A stretch of 10,050 bases of DNA from Ettlia oleoabundans (Eukaryota > Chlorophyta > Chlorophyceae > Chlamydomonadales). The translations under genes were made by a program, and so were the position numbers. The stretch spans positions 1 to 10,050 of the forward strand of contig JAAMXP010001940.1 in NCBI GenBank assembly GCA_019693395.1, given 5' to 3'. Shown here piece by piece: positions 1 through 9,400 of the stretch. Each line of letters begins with the position of its first letter. Position 1 is the first letter of the stretch. The notes under the pieces were generated by a model. The model was not told the origin of the DNA. It saw only the letters and a program-made list of their open reading frames with translations, and ran no database searches.

Positions 1-2
1 CT

Positions 3-92
3 TCCGAGCTAGAAAAGCTTGTGCGGGCGGGTGTGGTGCGGGGGGACACTGGTGTGGTGCACCCGCAGCTTGGCGCCATGCCTCTGGCAGAG
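3..92 (+). other. C-terminal half of a first GYF_2-like module
   Basis: This 30-codon exon segment contains SELEKLVRAGVVRGDTGVV and ends at a GTGAGC donor in phase 0. Its pattern is a helix with a Leu pair, then aG, a hydrophobic residue, a polar residue and DT.V. That matches the second half of GYF_2 (DUF4339) domains, where the consensus resembles an eLreLv.aGri..dtlVw series. The upstream half, including the expected Trp and GPY/GPF strand, would lie outside the window. The assignment rests on a short match made by eye and could be coincidental. Confidence 0.45.
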
Positions 93-3000
93 GTGAGCAC
101 GGGGGGCGGTGGGTGGGGTGGGTAGGCGGTCTGGTGCGTGGTAGATAACCAGGGTCGCTGGGTGGATGGGTGAAGTATGCAGTAAACCATAAAGTATTTT
201 GTGGGGTCAGTCAATTGCCCTGATGCTTACCCAATTGGGTGCCGCATCTGCTTTTACGGCCCCTTTGGCCACCCGCATCATCTACACCCTGATAAGGTGG
301 CACAGATCCTGCAAGCGCAACCAACCGCTCCTGGCTTGTTGATGCAGGCACTGCTGCTGCCTGAGCCTCTGTCAGCCCAGCTACTGCGGGAGCGAGACCG
401 GCAGCATCAGCACCAGACTCCACAGTTGAGGGGCCACGGTCCCGGCCAGCCCAGCCACCACCCCAATTCCTCGCAGGGCGGCCCACTGGGCAGCTGGCGG
501 CAGTCTGATCGTAATCGCGAAGGCGGGAGGCCGCCCAAGCGGGGGCGGTGGGGCCGAGGCGGCGGCGGAGGGCGGGGTCGGGATGAGCGCCGCTGGCGCG
601 ATGAGTGGGATGAGCAGCAGAGGCTGGAGGAGCAGGCACAGGCGGAGTTTGAGCACGAAGTGAGTGGCGGGGTGGCCGGGGTGGGTGGTGGGTTGTTGTG
701 CAGGGCAAGGCAGGGCAGGCCTCATCCTGCTTCTTCAAATGGTGCCCTTTGCTTACTGTGAACATACCTGTTGCTGCGGTGCCTATCAGTGCCTGCTGCC
801 GCGTCATGCTTGCCTGCCTGCCTGCCTGCATGCCGCTCCCTGGCCACCCCTAAGCCACCCACAAGTGGCCTCTCGCCGCCCCCCGGCCATCCACACTTAC
901 CTCTCCTGTTTTGCACCCGGCCCCCTGCAGGCAGCCGGGGGTCTGTGGACGTTTGTGAATGAGGAGGGGGAGACTGAGGGGCCGTACACCGTGGCTGAAC
1001 TGAGACAGTTGCACAAGCAGTGAGTGAGCTGGCATCGCGGGGTGGCGGCGGCGGGGGCCGCTCATGCTGTTGAGCTGGCTGGTTATGCGTGTTCTGGTTT
1101 TTGTTTTTAATCTCCCGGCTGGCTGGCTGGCTGGCTTCTCCTGGTGGCTCTCCACGTCTCTTCCTTTGCTTCCCTCTTGGCTTGCCGTCCGCCTTTCCTT
1201 ACCTGTTGTAAGTGTGTTCCCCTGCGTTCTCCACTCCCTGGCCAATGCAGGGGGGTGCTCCGCGACGACAAGGACATTTTGGTACATGAGGAGGAGCAGG
1301 GGATCAGCATGAGAATATTTGCACTGCTCAACTACCCAGCGCTGGCAGAGGCCGCGGCGGCAGCCGAGCGCGCACGTGCCGCGGCGGCGGCGGCGGCAGC
1401 GGGGGCAGCAGCCGCACACGCTGCGGCGGCGGCGCATGCAGGGCAGGGTGCAACCAACCGCCAGACGCAGCAGGCACAACCGCAGGAGCAGGCGCGAATG
1501 GCGGCCACGGCTGGTGCAAAAGGTGCAGCTGATGGTGCAGCTGGTGCTGCTTGGGATGATGACGGGCGTGGGATGGGGGGCGGCGTTGCCGATGATGAGT
1601 ATGAGCCTTACGAGCCAAGCCCCACCTACTCCCCCCCTCCACCACCGCTGCACCCTGGCAGTGAGGGGGGAGGAGGCTCCGCTGACTTGGAGCTCTACTC
1701 GCCCTCCAGGGCAGATTTTGTTGAGGAGGAGGAGGAAGACGGGCAGGCACAGCAGCAAGGCATGCAGCAGCCAGTGGAGCATGCACAGCAGTTGCAGCCG
1801 CATGGACTGCCACTGCACCCGCAGCACCTGCACCAGCCCCACCAGCAGCATGAGTGGGAGCAGACAGCGGAGGAGCACGGGCCAGGGGAGGGGCAAGGGG
1901 AGGGGGAGGGGGAGGGGGCAGGTTCAGGGCTGCTGGGCGATGCGATCCTGGAGGCTGCTGGAGACTACCCGGCTGGGTTTGCGCCGCGTGTGGTGCTGCC
2001 TGAGGTGGCCTTCAAGGTGAACAACAGCTTATAAACCTGTTTTAGGAAGCTGTTGGTGATCTCATTTGCAGCGCCGGCATTGTTTTAAGACTGACTGACC
2101 TACAGCTTGCATATGGTGCTCCTGGTTGGCAACGTTGTGCTTGCCTTGAGGGGCTCAGCTTTGGGTTTCTTGCTGCGCATGCCCCCCCCTGCCGCTTTGT
2201 TCCTCCCTGGGCAGCAGTGTGGCGTGAGGATCCCGGGTCGTCAGAATCACTTCCAATTTAACACCCCCCTGCTCTGACCCGTCGTGCTTGCATGCGATGC
2301 TCTGGTCTCACTTGCCAGCCGGTGCTGTGCTGCTCTGATTCGCTCCCGCAGATCCTGCGCAGCGCCCAGCCGCAACCTGGCTCACCCACCGTGCACGCCA
2401 AGGGCAGCAGCCAAGCCCCCGTCCAGCTGGCAGCAGCTGGCGCCCATGGATCGGGGGTGGGTGTGGCAGGGGCTGGTGCAGTAACAGGGGCGGGGCCATC
2501 GCCTGAGTGGGCGGCATGGCAGCAACAACAAGTGCCGCCTGCCTCTCCCTCCCATTCGGAGTCGAGTATGGAACTAGATGAACCGGCGGCAGCAGAAGGA
2601 GCGCAGTCAGTAGTAGCAGAGGGAGCGGCAGCAGCTGACAGGGGCGGCGGCGGCCAAGCGGAAGCAGAAGAGCCGCCGCCACCGCCGCCCCCTCCTCCAG
2701 CCTCAGCACCGCAAGAACCACCGCCCATCATGCCTCTGCTGCAAGGGGCGCAGGCGGCGCATGCAGCACATCCGCAAGCTGCCGTGGGCCCCAGAACAGC
2801 CCCAGTGGTTGTGCCAGGGGCGGCATCAGCATCAGCGAGTGCGGCTGGCCCAGGTGCATGGGGTGGCGCTGCACAACGCCCGCCCACCTCCATTGCTGGG
2901 CTAGCCTCTGCAACGGCAGCGGCAGCGGCAGGCTCAGCTGCGCCAGGCATGGCAATCCCGTCCACCCTGTCAATGCTGGGAGCACGAGCAGACACCTTTG

Positions 3001-4475
3001 CACCTTGGCAGCAGCAGCAACCGCAGCAGCAATCTGGACCCTCCGTCGCCGCTGCCGGCACCTCCAACCTGCCAGCCCAAGCACTGCCACCATGGCAGCA
3101 TCATGCCTCTGCCAACCAGCAGCCGGCACAGCCGCTGCCACAGCACTCTCAGCCTAACGCTCAGCAGTCCTGGCAACAACAGCAGCAGCAGTCACAGCCA
3201 AACCAGCAGCAGCAGCAGCACCAGGCACAACCACAACAGCAGCCGGGGCATGGAGCGTCCCAGTGGCAGCCAGGCGCGGCTGTGAGCCAGCCTCAGCTGT
3301 CGCTGCCCATGCAGCCTCGCCCCCATGCACAGCAGATGGCCCCACAGCAAGTGCATGTGCCTCTTGCGCAGCAGCCCTCCACCCAGCACCAACAGCAGCA
3401 GTGGCAGCAGCAGCACCAAAGCCCGCCCCAGCACCAGCAACAACAGCAGCAATGGCAAGCGCAGGGCTTTTGGCCCCGCAGCACCGCGCCAGCAGCGCCG
3501 GCGCAAGGGCACATTAGCCAGCAGGAAGGTGCGGGTGGCAGCAGCCAGCATGTCGCCGCGGCTGTTGCCGCTTTCGAGCAGGCACTGGCGGGACAGGCGA
3601 TGGCGGGGCGAGCCCAGGCCCCCGCCGCTGCCTCTCTGCACCACCAGCAGCGGCAGCAGGAGCTGGTGGCTTCAACGATGCCGATGCAGCAGCATGCTGT
3701 GCTAGGCATGCAGCATGCTACACACCAGCAGCAGTCGTCATGGCGGGCTCCCATGCAGCGCCAGCAGGCGGGCGGTGCACCACAGGCACCCGTCCATCAG
3801 CCTCAGCCTGGCGTGCAGTCCATGTCCACAGCGCAGCAGCAAACCTTGCCCACAATGCAGCAGCAAAGCATGCCAAGCGTGGCAGGCACAGCAGGCACAA
3901 CGACAGGCGGGGTCCTAGATGAGCGGCAGCGTCGGCAGGAGTACTTGCTGCGCCTGCAGCTGCAGGAGCAGGGGCTGGCTGGACAGGGGGCCGGCGGATC
4001 AGCGCTGTGTGGTGAGCTGTTCTTTGCTGAAACTGCACCAAGGCAGCAGCCTCAGCAGCAGCAGCACCAAGCTGTTCAGTCCCAGGTTCAGAACGAGCAT
4101 CCGCTGCCGCCACAGCAGCAGCACATGCAGCAGCCTCAGAGCGCTGTGCTATGGCAGACGCTTCCCCAGGGTTCAGTGCCCCACCAGGCGGGTGTTGGGC
4201 CTCAGCCAGGTGTGTACCTGCAGCAGCCTGCTGCGACATACCAGCAATCGCTGCAACAGGCACAGCTGCCCTTACAGCAGCAGGCTCCATCGTTACAGCA
4301 GCCGCACCTAGCCTCGCTGTTAAGGGCGCCTGATGCGGCACAGCAGCTGCCAGCCCAGCAGCCGCTGCAGCAGCAGCCGTTGGTGGGCTATGGCGGCGTG
4401 AGTCAGCAGACGCAGTCAGCAGTGCCGCTGCCAATGGCGCGGCAGCAGGGACAGCCCCAAGGGCCGTACTATTGA
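3..4475 (+). CDS. GYF_2-domain, Gln-rich protein (5'-partial, 5 exons)
   Basis: The exon model is 3-92, 348-659 (or 306-659), 931-1019, 1251-2016 and 2352-4475, with TGA at 4473-4475. Every junction is GT-AG and in phase: donors GTGAGC at 93, GTGAGT at 660, GTGAGT at 1020 and GTGAAC at 2017; acceptors end TGCAG or CGCAG. The visible product is about 1,126 residues. Its domains in order are a GYF_2-like tail (exon 1), a basic RG-rich linker then a charged helix-like stretch ending EQAQAEFEHE (exon 2), a GYF_2-like module starting LWTFVNEEGETEGPY (exons 3-4), an Ala-rich run, an acidic/Pro segment with SPTYSPPPPP, a Gly/Glu repeat, then about 707 Gln/Ala/Pro-rich residues. GYF-type modules bind proline-rich peptides, so an adaptor role, perhaps in RNA or chromatin complexes, is inferred only. 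The N-terminus lies upstream and may hold the defining domain. The 335-base intron 4 (2017-2351) shows nothing else. Confidence 0.8.
520..600 (+). other. Basic RG/G-rich linker in gene 1
   Basis: Within exon 2 the frame reads RPPKRGRWGRGGGGGRGRD, then a run of Arg and Trp with Asp/Glu, then an Arg/Gln/Glu-rich stretch likely to be helical. Arg-Gly clusters of this kind are common in RNA-binding or phase-separating proteins and are often substrates of arginine methylation. The composition is seen directly; the RNA-binding role is inference. Confidence 0.6.
811..829 (+). repeat. (TGCC)n tetranucleotide repeat in intron
   Basis: Four TGCC units plus a partial one sit in the third visible part of gene 1's intronic sequence (intron 660-930). 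It is a simple repeat with no sign of coding use. Confidence 0.8.
931..1330 (+). other. GYF_2-like (DUF4339) domain, split by an intron
   Basis: Exon 3 (931-1019) encodes LWTFVNEEGETEGPY then TVAELRQLHK. Exon 4 (from 1251) continues QGVLRDDKDILVHEEEQGI. Joined in phase 2 they give a typical GYF_2 layout: an initial aromatic strand (W.F), an acidic turn, a GPY motif, an amphipathic helix (VAELRQL), a Gly turn (QGVL) and a closing hydrophobic strand (DILVH). The canonical GYF tripeptide of the CD2BP2 subfamily is absent, so GYF_2/DUF4339 is the better name. The intron 1020-1250 falls between helix and turn. Confidence 0.7.
1117..1136 (+). repeat. (GGCT)5 tetranucleotide repeat in intron
   Basis: Five GGCT units lie in intron 1020-1250, in the middle of the second GYF_2-like module of gene 1. 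The repeat is intronic and about 115 bases upstream of the exon 4 acceptor. Confidence 0.8.
1345..1440 (+). repeat. GCG/GCA polyalanine-coding tract
   Basis: Directly after the second GYF_2-like module the reading frame becomes almost pure Ala with scattered Glu, Arg and His, built from GCGGCGG and GCAGC triplet runs. It is in frame with both flanks, so it is coding low complexity and not an intron. Confidence 0.8.
1879..1918 (+). repeat. G-run tract coding Gly/Glu repeat
   Basis: Seven or so runs of three to five G are separated by single A or short CAA/CCA spacers on the coding strand. In frame they read as alternating Gly and Glu (GEGQGEGEGEGEG). This meets the simple pattern for an intramolecular G-quadruplex in DNA and in the mRNA. 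Folding is not demonstrated. Confidence 0.7.
3004..4440 (+). repeat. CAG/CAA-rich polyglutamine coding region
   Basis: The last exon of gene 1 is dominated by CAG and CAA codons in frame, with repeated QQQ, QQQQ and QHQQQQ blocks (densest about 3008-3470 and 3830-4400), mixed with Ala, Pro, Ser, His and Met. A short less repetitive island near 3919-4030 (DERQRRQEYLLRLQLQEQ) could form a short coiled-coil helix. Gln-rich tracts like this are usual in large algal proteins; they suggest disorder and possible assembly behaviour but no specific function. Confidence 0.85.
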
Positions 4476-5229
4476 TGCATCACAGTTGTAAGAGTTGTTG
4501 TATCCTTAGAGACGCTTGAGACGCTTGGCAGCAACAAAAGGCCTGCTGAGTCCCGCCAGTTGAGGGTGAAGGTGAAGAAGCAGGGGTTTGGCGTGGCTGG
4601 TATGCGTGCACCACGCAAGGGAATGAAACCTTCTGCTCTAGGCATTCGGCAACGTAGCGAATAATAAGGACGCAGCAGGTTTTTAGGAAAGTGACAGTTG
4701 GCCGCCTTTCAAGGGGCAGGGTGAGCGCCGCCGTCCCGCCAGTTCTGGTTTGAAGCGGAGATTGCAACAGGGGCGTTGCTGGCGCGCAATTCCCAGCGGA
4801 TAATTAGGTCCTACTTGCAGTGAATCAATATTTGTGTTCCTGAACCGCTGGATCGGCCTAATGAGTGAGCAGAAGAAGCCCTGCTGTCCGTGCTGTGCTT
4901 GCCGCGGCAGTGCAGCGCCGGCCCTTTTTACGCCTTTACATGCAACAGAGCCATACTCGACCAGCACAGGGTGCAGTCGGGTTGGCTTCAGTGGATTGCA
5001 GGCACCCCATTCCCTTCGTCAAACCCGGATCGGCCTGCTTGGCTCAACATTGCCTCCCACAAGTCGGCCTGCACTTACTCGGAGTGCTGAGGTTCATTTA
5101 GGGCTGACAGGGGCGTGATTGATCGCAACAGCCCACTGCTCAACCCCCTCGCATACAGTTGGGCCTTCGGGGCTCTTGCCCACCGACCCTGAGCGCCAGC
5201 TGTAACTGCAGCGTTGGTCAAACAGCAAC
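4476..5229 (+). other. Intergenic stretch: gene 1 3' UTR and gene 2 upstream region
   Basis: About 750 bases separate the TGA of gene 1 from the ATG chosen for gene 2. All open frames here are under 100 codons with no recognisable domain. Candidate TGTAA polyadenylation signals lie at 4487-4491, only 12 bases after the stop, and at 5201-5205, only 25 bases before the next ATG. No TATA box stands out near the gene 2 start. Most of the stretch could therefore be a long 3' UTR, which is usual in Chlamydomonas relatives, or mainly promoter if the first signal is used. Confidence 0.6.
5201..5205 (+). terminator. Candidate TGTAA polyadenylation signal
   Basis: TGTAA is the usual nuclear polyadenylation signal in chlorophycean algae. 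This copy would give gene 1 a 3' UTR of roughly 740 bases, with cleavage expected near the gene 2 ATG at 5230. The other copy at 4487-4491 would give a UTR of only about 25-30 bases, which is unusually short. Confidence 0.3.
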
Positions 5230-6403
5230 ATGTACCCTGGCAAGCGCGACGCGGCGGCCGGGCGCGTCAGCCCAGTGCTAGTGCAGAGCGCCCTGGCGAC
5301 CTGCCTAGTTCTGCTAGCATTGGTTTGGAGCACCTCGCGAGGGTCTACACCGGCTCCGGAACCACAACAATACGTGCAGGGCCTCACCCTCAACGTGGAC
5401 ATGGGCAGGCTGCCGCGCGAGGTGCGGCGGCAGCCTGCTGGCGGCAGAAGGCTTCTAGTGGAGGCCCCCCGCAACCTGCAGTTGCAGCCTTTTTTGCACA
5501 TCTGCGTTCCAGACAACATACACTGTTGATACTCATGTGTCTGATGTCCTGAGTAGGCTGAACGTGTGGCTCATCGGCAGTTCCATCGTCCCTGTGTTGC
5601 CCTGGTGTGAGGCTGCATCCTGGAAGTCTCTTGCCTGCCCAACGCCCCCTCCTCCTTTCCTGCAGGAGGAGGCGGATGCCTGGTGCGCACGGCGCCCACC
5701 ACCTTCCTTCACTCCCACCCCCGGCCTTCTGCGCCAGCTGCGCGTGGCAATAGTGGTGGATCCAGTGTGCCGCAGGTTTGTGGAGCGCTGGTAAAAATGC
5801 ACATTGCACCACGATCGGCGGTAGTTTGCAGCGACACAAAAGCTGCCGGCCGTACCCAGAGTGCATGTACCAAAGAACTTGCAAGACTACCGTGCTGCTG
5901 CCTATGCAGTGTAGCTCAGGGTGTTGTGTGCAGAAACCCATCACTGTTTCTTGGGGCCTGAACCGTCTTCCTGACCTCCACTTCCCTTTGCTGTGTTTCT
6001 TGTGGTGGCTGTGCGTGTGGGTTTGTTGGGTGCTGCAGGCAGGAGGATTTCAACCCCGACAAGATGAAGGAGTGCCTGGACGCCATCATCAACCACTGCA
6101 GCCACCTCTCTAAGAACGGATGCTTTGGGGGCTGGAGTGGCAAAACGCCAGAGGTCAGTCAATGGCTGTGTGGGCGAATGCAAGCTGTTCCTGCCGGTCA
6201 GAGACAGCGTCTCACAAATTTGCTGCTACTTTAACAGCCATCACATATGCATGGCAACCCGCTGGTTTTGCTGACGGTTCTTCTGCATAAGATATGGTGT
6301 GGTGGGGCAGAGCGGCAAGGGCAACTGCTGCAGCCCAGGGGCCCACCTCCTTTTTCTTTGCCTACCACTCCGCCATTTACGCCCACAATGAGCACCCTGA
6401 TGC

Positions 6404-6465
<62 letters not shown>

Positions 6466-9400
6466 GCGCTGCCACCGCTGCGCACACCAGCTCGGCTGCT
6501 GCACTGCAGGGGTCTGCTGCCGACTTGAGCACACTTGTTGCCTCACTGTCCCTTTCCCACTGCCCCCTGTGTGAGGTGCAGTGCGAGGGGTTGCTGCCAA
6601 CCGAGGCGATGCCTGATGGCAGTGCACCCCCCACCAAGTGGAGCCACTACCAGAATTGGTGGATGACGGTGATGACCCTCATCGCGCCCGAATTGCGGTC
6701 CATGGGATGGGACAACCTCAAGTGAGCCCTGCTACCTTCAATCCGCCCTTCACCCTTGCGTTGCCAGGCTGCTGTGCAGAGGTCCTTTATTCTGCCGCGG
6801 AAGTGTTAATCCTCATTGATGTTGGAGTGTGTGACATCCCGCCTGCATACCCACGACGGGCTCCCCCTGCTCATGTGCATGTTTTTTGTGTATTTGCCTG
6901 TGTGTGCAGGATCTTGAGCGAGACCGACTCCGCGTCGGAGCGCCGCATGGCCAGCTGCGCCGACGTGCTGATAGTCAGCACCACCATGTTCTGGCAGCTG
7001 TACCCCTTCAGGTGGGTAGTGGCCAGCTGCCTCGGCGCGGCTGGGTGTGGTGGTGGTATGACGGGCGCAGTCAGCTGTGCTGTCCATTTAGCTAGCCTGC
7101 ATGGCACTGTTAGACTGGCAAGTCTCAGCCAGCAAGACTGTACGGCGTAGAGCACAATCTTGTGACTCATCCCACCACTGGTGGCGGCCAGGGATGCGGT
7201 CGTTGGCCTGCCTGCCTGCCTGCCTGCCTGTATGCTGACCAGCACTTCCTGCCACCTGCAGGCACGTGATGCGCCCCCACCAGAAGGCCATTCTGATCGA
7301 GCAGTATGGTGCCGGTACATTCATGATACCTCAAGGTACTACTGTGCTGTACTGCCATTCATTGCTGCATGGGTGGTATGTTGCTGCCTGCATGTACTCC
7401 GGAGGCAGGAGTGCAGCCCAACCCTCGCTGTTGGTCGGCCAGCCCAGCAAACCTTCCCGTGTACCAAGTTGCATGCCCTCCCTCCAGTTCTTAATGCAAC
7501 ACAACACAACCAACCACCGCAGACCTTGAGGATGGGATTCAGTCTGAGCGCACCCTGGCTGTGGTGAAGCACGTGCTGGTGGACCCTCCTGAGAACCAAA
7601 ACGGGCCTTACCTGGAGGAACGCGCGCACCTGGGTGAGGAGCCTGGGCGGCTGTGTTTGGCGTGGTAGTGGGCTGCATCAGCGAAATTTCATCAGAACTG
7701 CCTACCCCTTGAGTCTGTGGTTCCCGGCTGCTCGATCCCTGTGAAAATCCTCAATTTGTTTCCTGTTGAGCGCTGTTCCAGCTCTACCCAGCTTGCCCTC
7801 GTAATTCCCGCAATGGGAGTTGTTTTGCTTCGCAACTTTACCGTGGTGCCCTCATCCCTCCTGTCATGCAATGTTTAATAATAAACGTGATGCTTGGATT
7901 TGGACCCCGTGTTGCAGCACTGATGGCATCTGAGATCGAGGGTGGTGAGCAGTACCTAACCATGAGGGAGCGACCCTGGAAGAAAGAAACACTGGAAAAG
8001 GTGGGGAGCTGGGCAGGGGGCGGGGTGCTGCGCTGTGTGCCTAAACTCAGCAGCTTAGTTGGGCTGAGTTGGGCTGGTAGTGGGTGGGGGTATAGCCTGG
8101 GCTTGTCGGCTGGCGTGATGGCTGCCGGGGCTCTTTCTTCGTGGCGAGCCCTTGCCACTCAGCTCAGCCTTGGTCTCACTGTGTGCGCTATACACTCAGC
8201 TGGGCCTCTTTGGCTGCCAGCTATTGAAGCGCTGTCCATGACTGTGACCCGGCTGCCCTTGACACACCGGCCTCCTACATATTGTGTTTTCCTCCCCGCT
8301 GCCGCAGATGGAGGTGCTACTGCCCATGACTGTGCGCTTCTCCAACCCGTTACAATGCGGCGGGTCGTGGTCCTTTGTGCGGTACCATGGATTCTTCTCG
8401 TGAGTCCATTGGGGACAGCCAAGCTGCTGGTTAATGCCTGGTGGTGGTTGGTCGGGATTGGGCCGCAGAAGCTGGTTGGCTGGTTGCTGCGGGGACTGGG
8501 ATGGCTGCTGGCACCCAGTGCTGATAAACCTGCTGCCATGTAATAAAGCATAGTTGTGCATTGCGCCCAAACTTACACCCCGATGTTCTCTGGCTGGCAG
8601 TCTGCTGCCCTTCCTGCCTGCCCACCTGTTAAGCCATCCACGTTCCACCTGGCCTTCTCCTGTTGCTGTGCCCTGCTGTTTCTGCCCCCATCCCTGCACT
8701 TGTGCTTCCCTGCCCACGCCCTCCTGTCCCCACCCTGTGCTCCATGTTTCCCTCCCTGCAGCAAAAACCACAATCGTTGGCCCCTGCCCCCCCTTTCTGA
8801 GCGCCCGTATGACGTCACCTTCATTGGCAAGCTGGAGTACGAGGCCAAGGCGGCAGTGAGCGGCGTCACAGCACACAGGTGGGTCCGTGGGCGCTGGTGG
8901 GTGGAAGGCTGGACGGTTATGTGGCAGGCTGTGTTATTGTGGTCTGGTCTGTCTATCCTTGGTTACACTTAATAGCGTTGAAAGTAGTGGAAGGAGGGCT
9001 GGGAGTGGATTGCTGCCTGGGGCCGTTGTGGGCTTTGCCAGCATGCGACAGGGGTTGGTAGGACCTCCAGTGTTGTACACACACCCTGCCCCTGCCTTGT
9101 CCTGGGGGCGCAGAATGGCTGCGGTCAAGGCGCTGAGTGCGTTCCGTGACAAGTGGGGGCACAAGTACAAGGTGTACGTACCACAGGTGGGTATTGCCAG
9201 CAGTACAAGATGTACATCCCAGTAGCCTGTTCTGACCACCTGTGCCCACCGGTCAGACTGCCCCTCCATTGTCAGCGCTTGTTTGCAGCGCACCTCCCAT
9301 TAGACCAGCCTCCATGCTGTACTGCTCTGTCGTTCTGCTTTTCTCATGTCGCACAGCCAACCTGTGCCGTTGTACTGCCCCCTATTGCACTGCAGGGTGA

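Noticed and set aside
1606..1645. SPTYSP resembling an RNA polymerase II C-terminal heptad
   Set aside because: It occurs once in a proline-rich stretch with no tandem heptads, so it is only low-complexity similarity.
850..1896. Long reverse-strand open frame of 348 codons
   Set aside because: It crosses exons and introns of gene 1 and its Leu/Arg/Cys-rich composition is what the complement of GC-rich, CAG- and GCG-repeat coding sequence gives. No domain is visible.
2258..4434. Several reverse-strand open frames (269, 238, 153 and 150 codons) across the Gln-rich exon
   Set aside because: They are Ala-, Cys- or Leu-rich complements of CAG-rich sequence; the forward frame is continuous, in phase with upstream exons, and explains the region.
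4834..5118. Forward frame of 94 codons with a Cys cluster (CCPCCAC) between the genes
   Set aside because: It is short, overlaps other equally open frames, has no recognisable domain and lies where a 3' UTR is expected.
6231..6637. Reverse-strand frames with a Val-Cys repeat
   Set aside because: The repeat is only the complement of the AC microsatellite, which is open in all frames.
7866..8543. A continuous forward frame of 225 codons
   Set aside because: Only 7918-8000 is an exon in this frame. 8308-8399 is a separate exon in a different frame and phase, and the frame between and after them is intron with Leu/Trp-rich composition.
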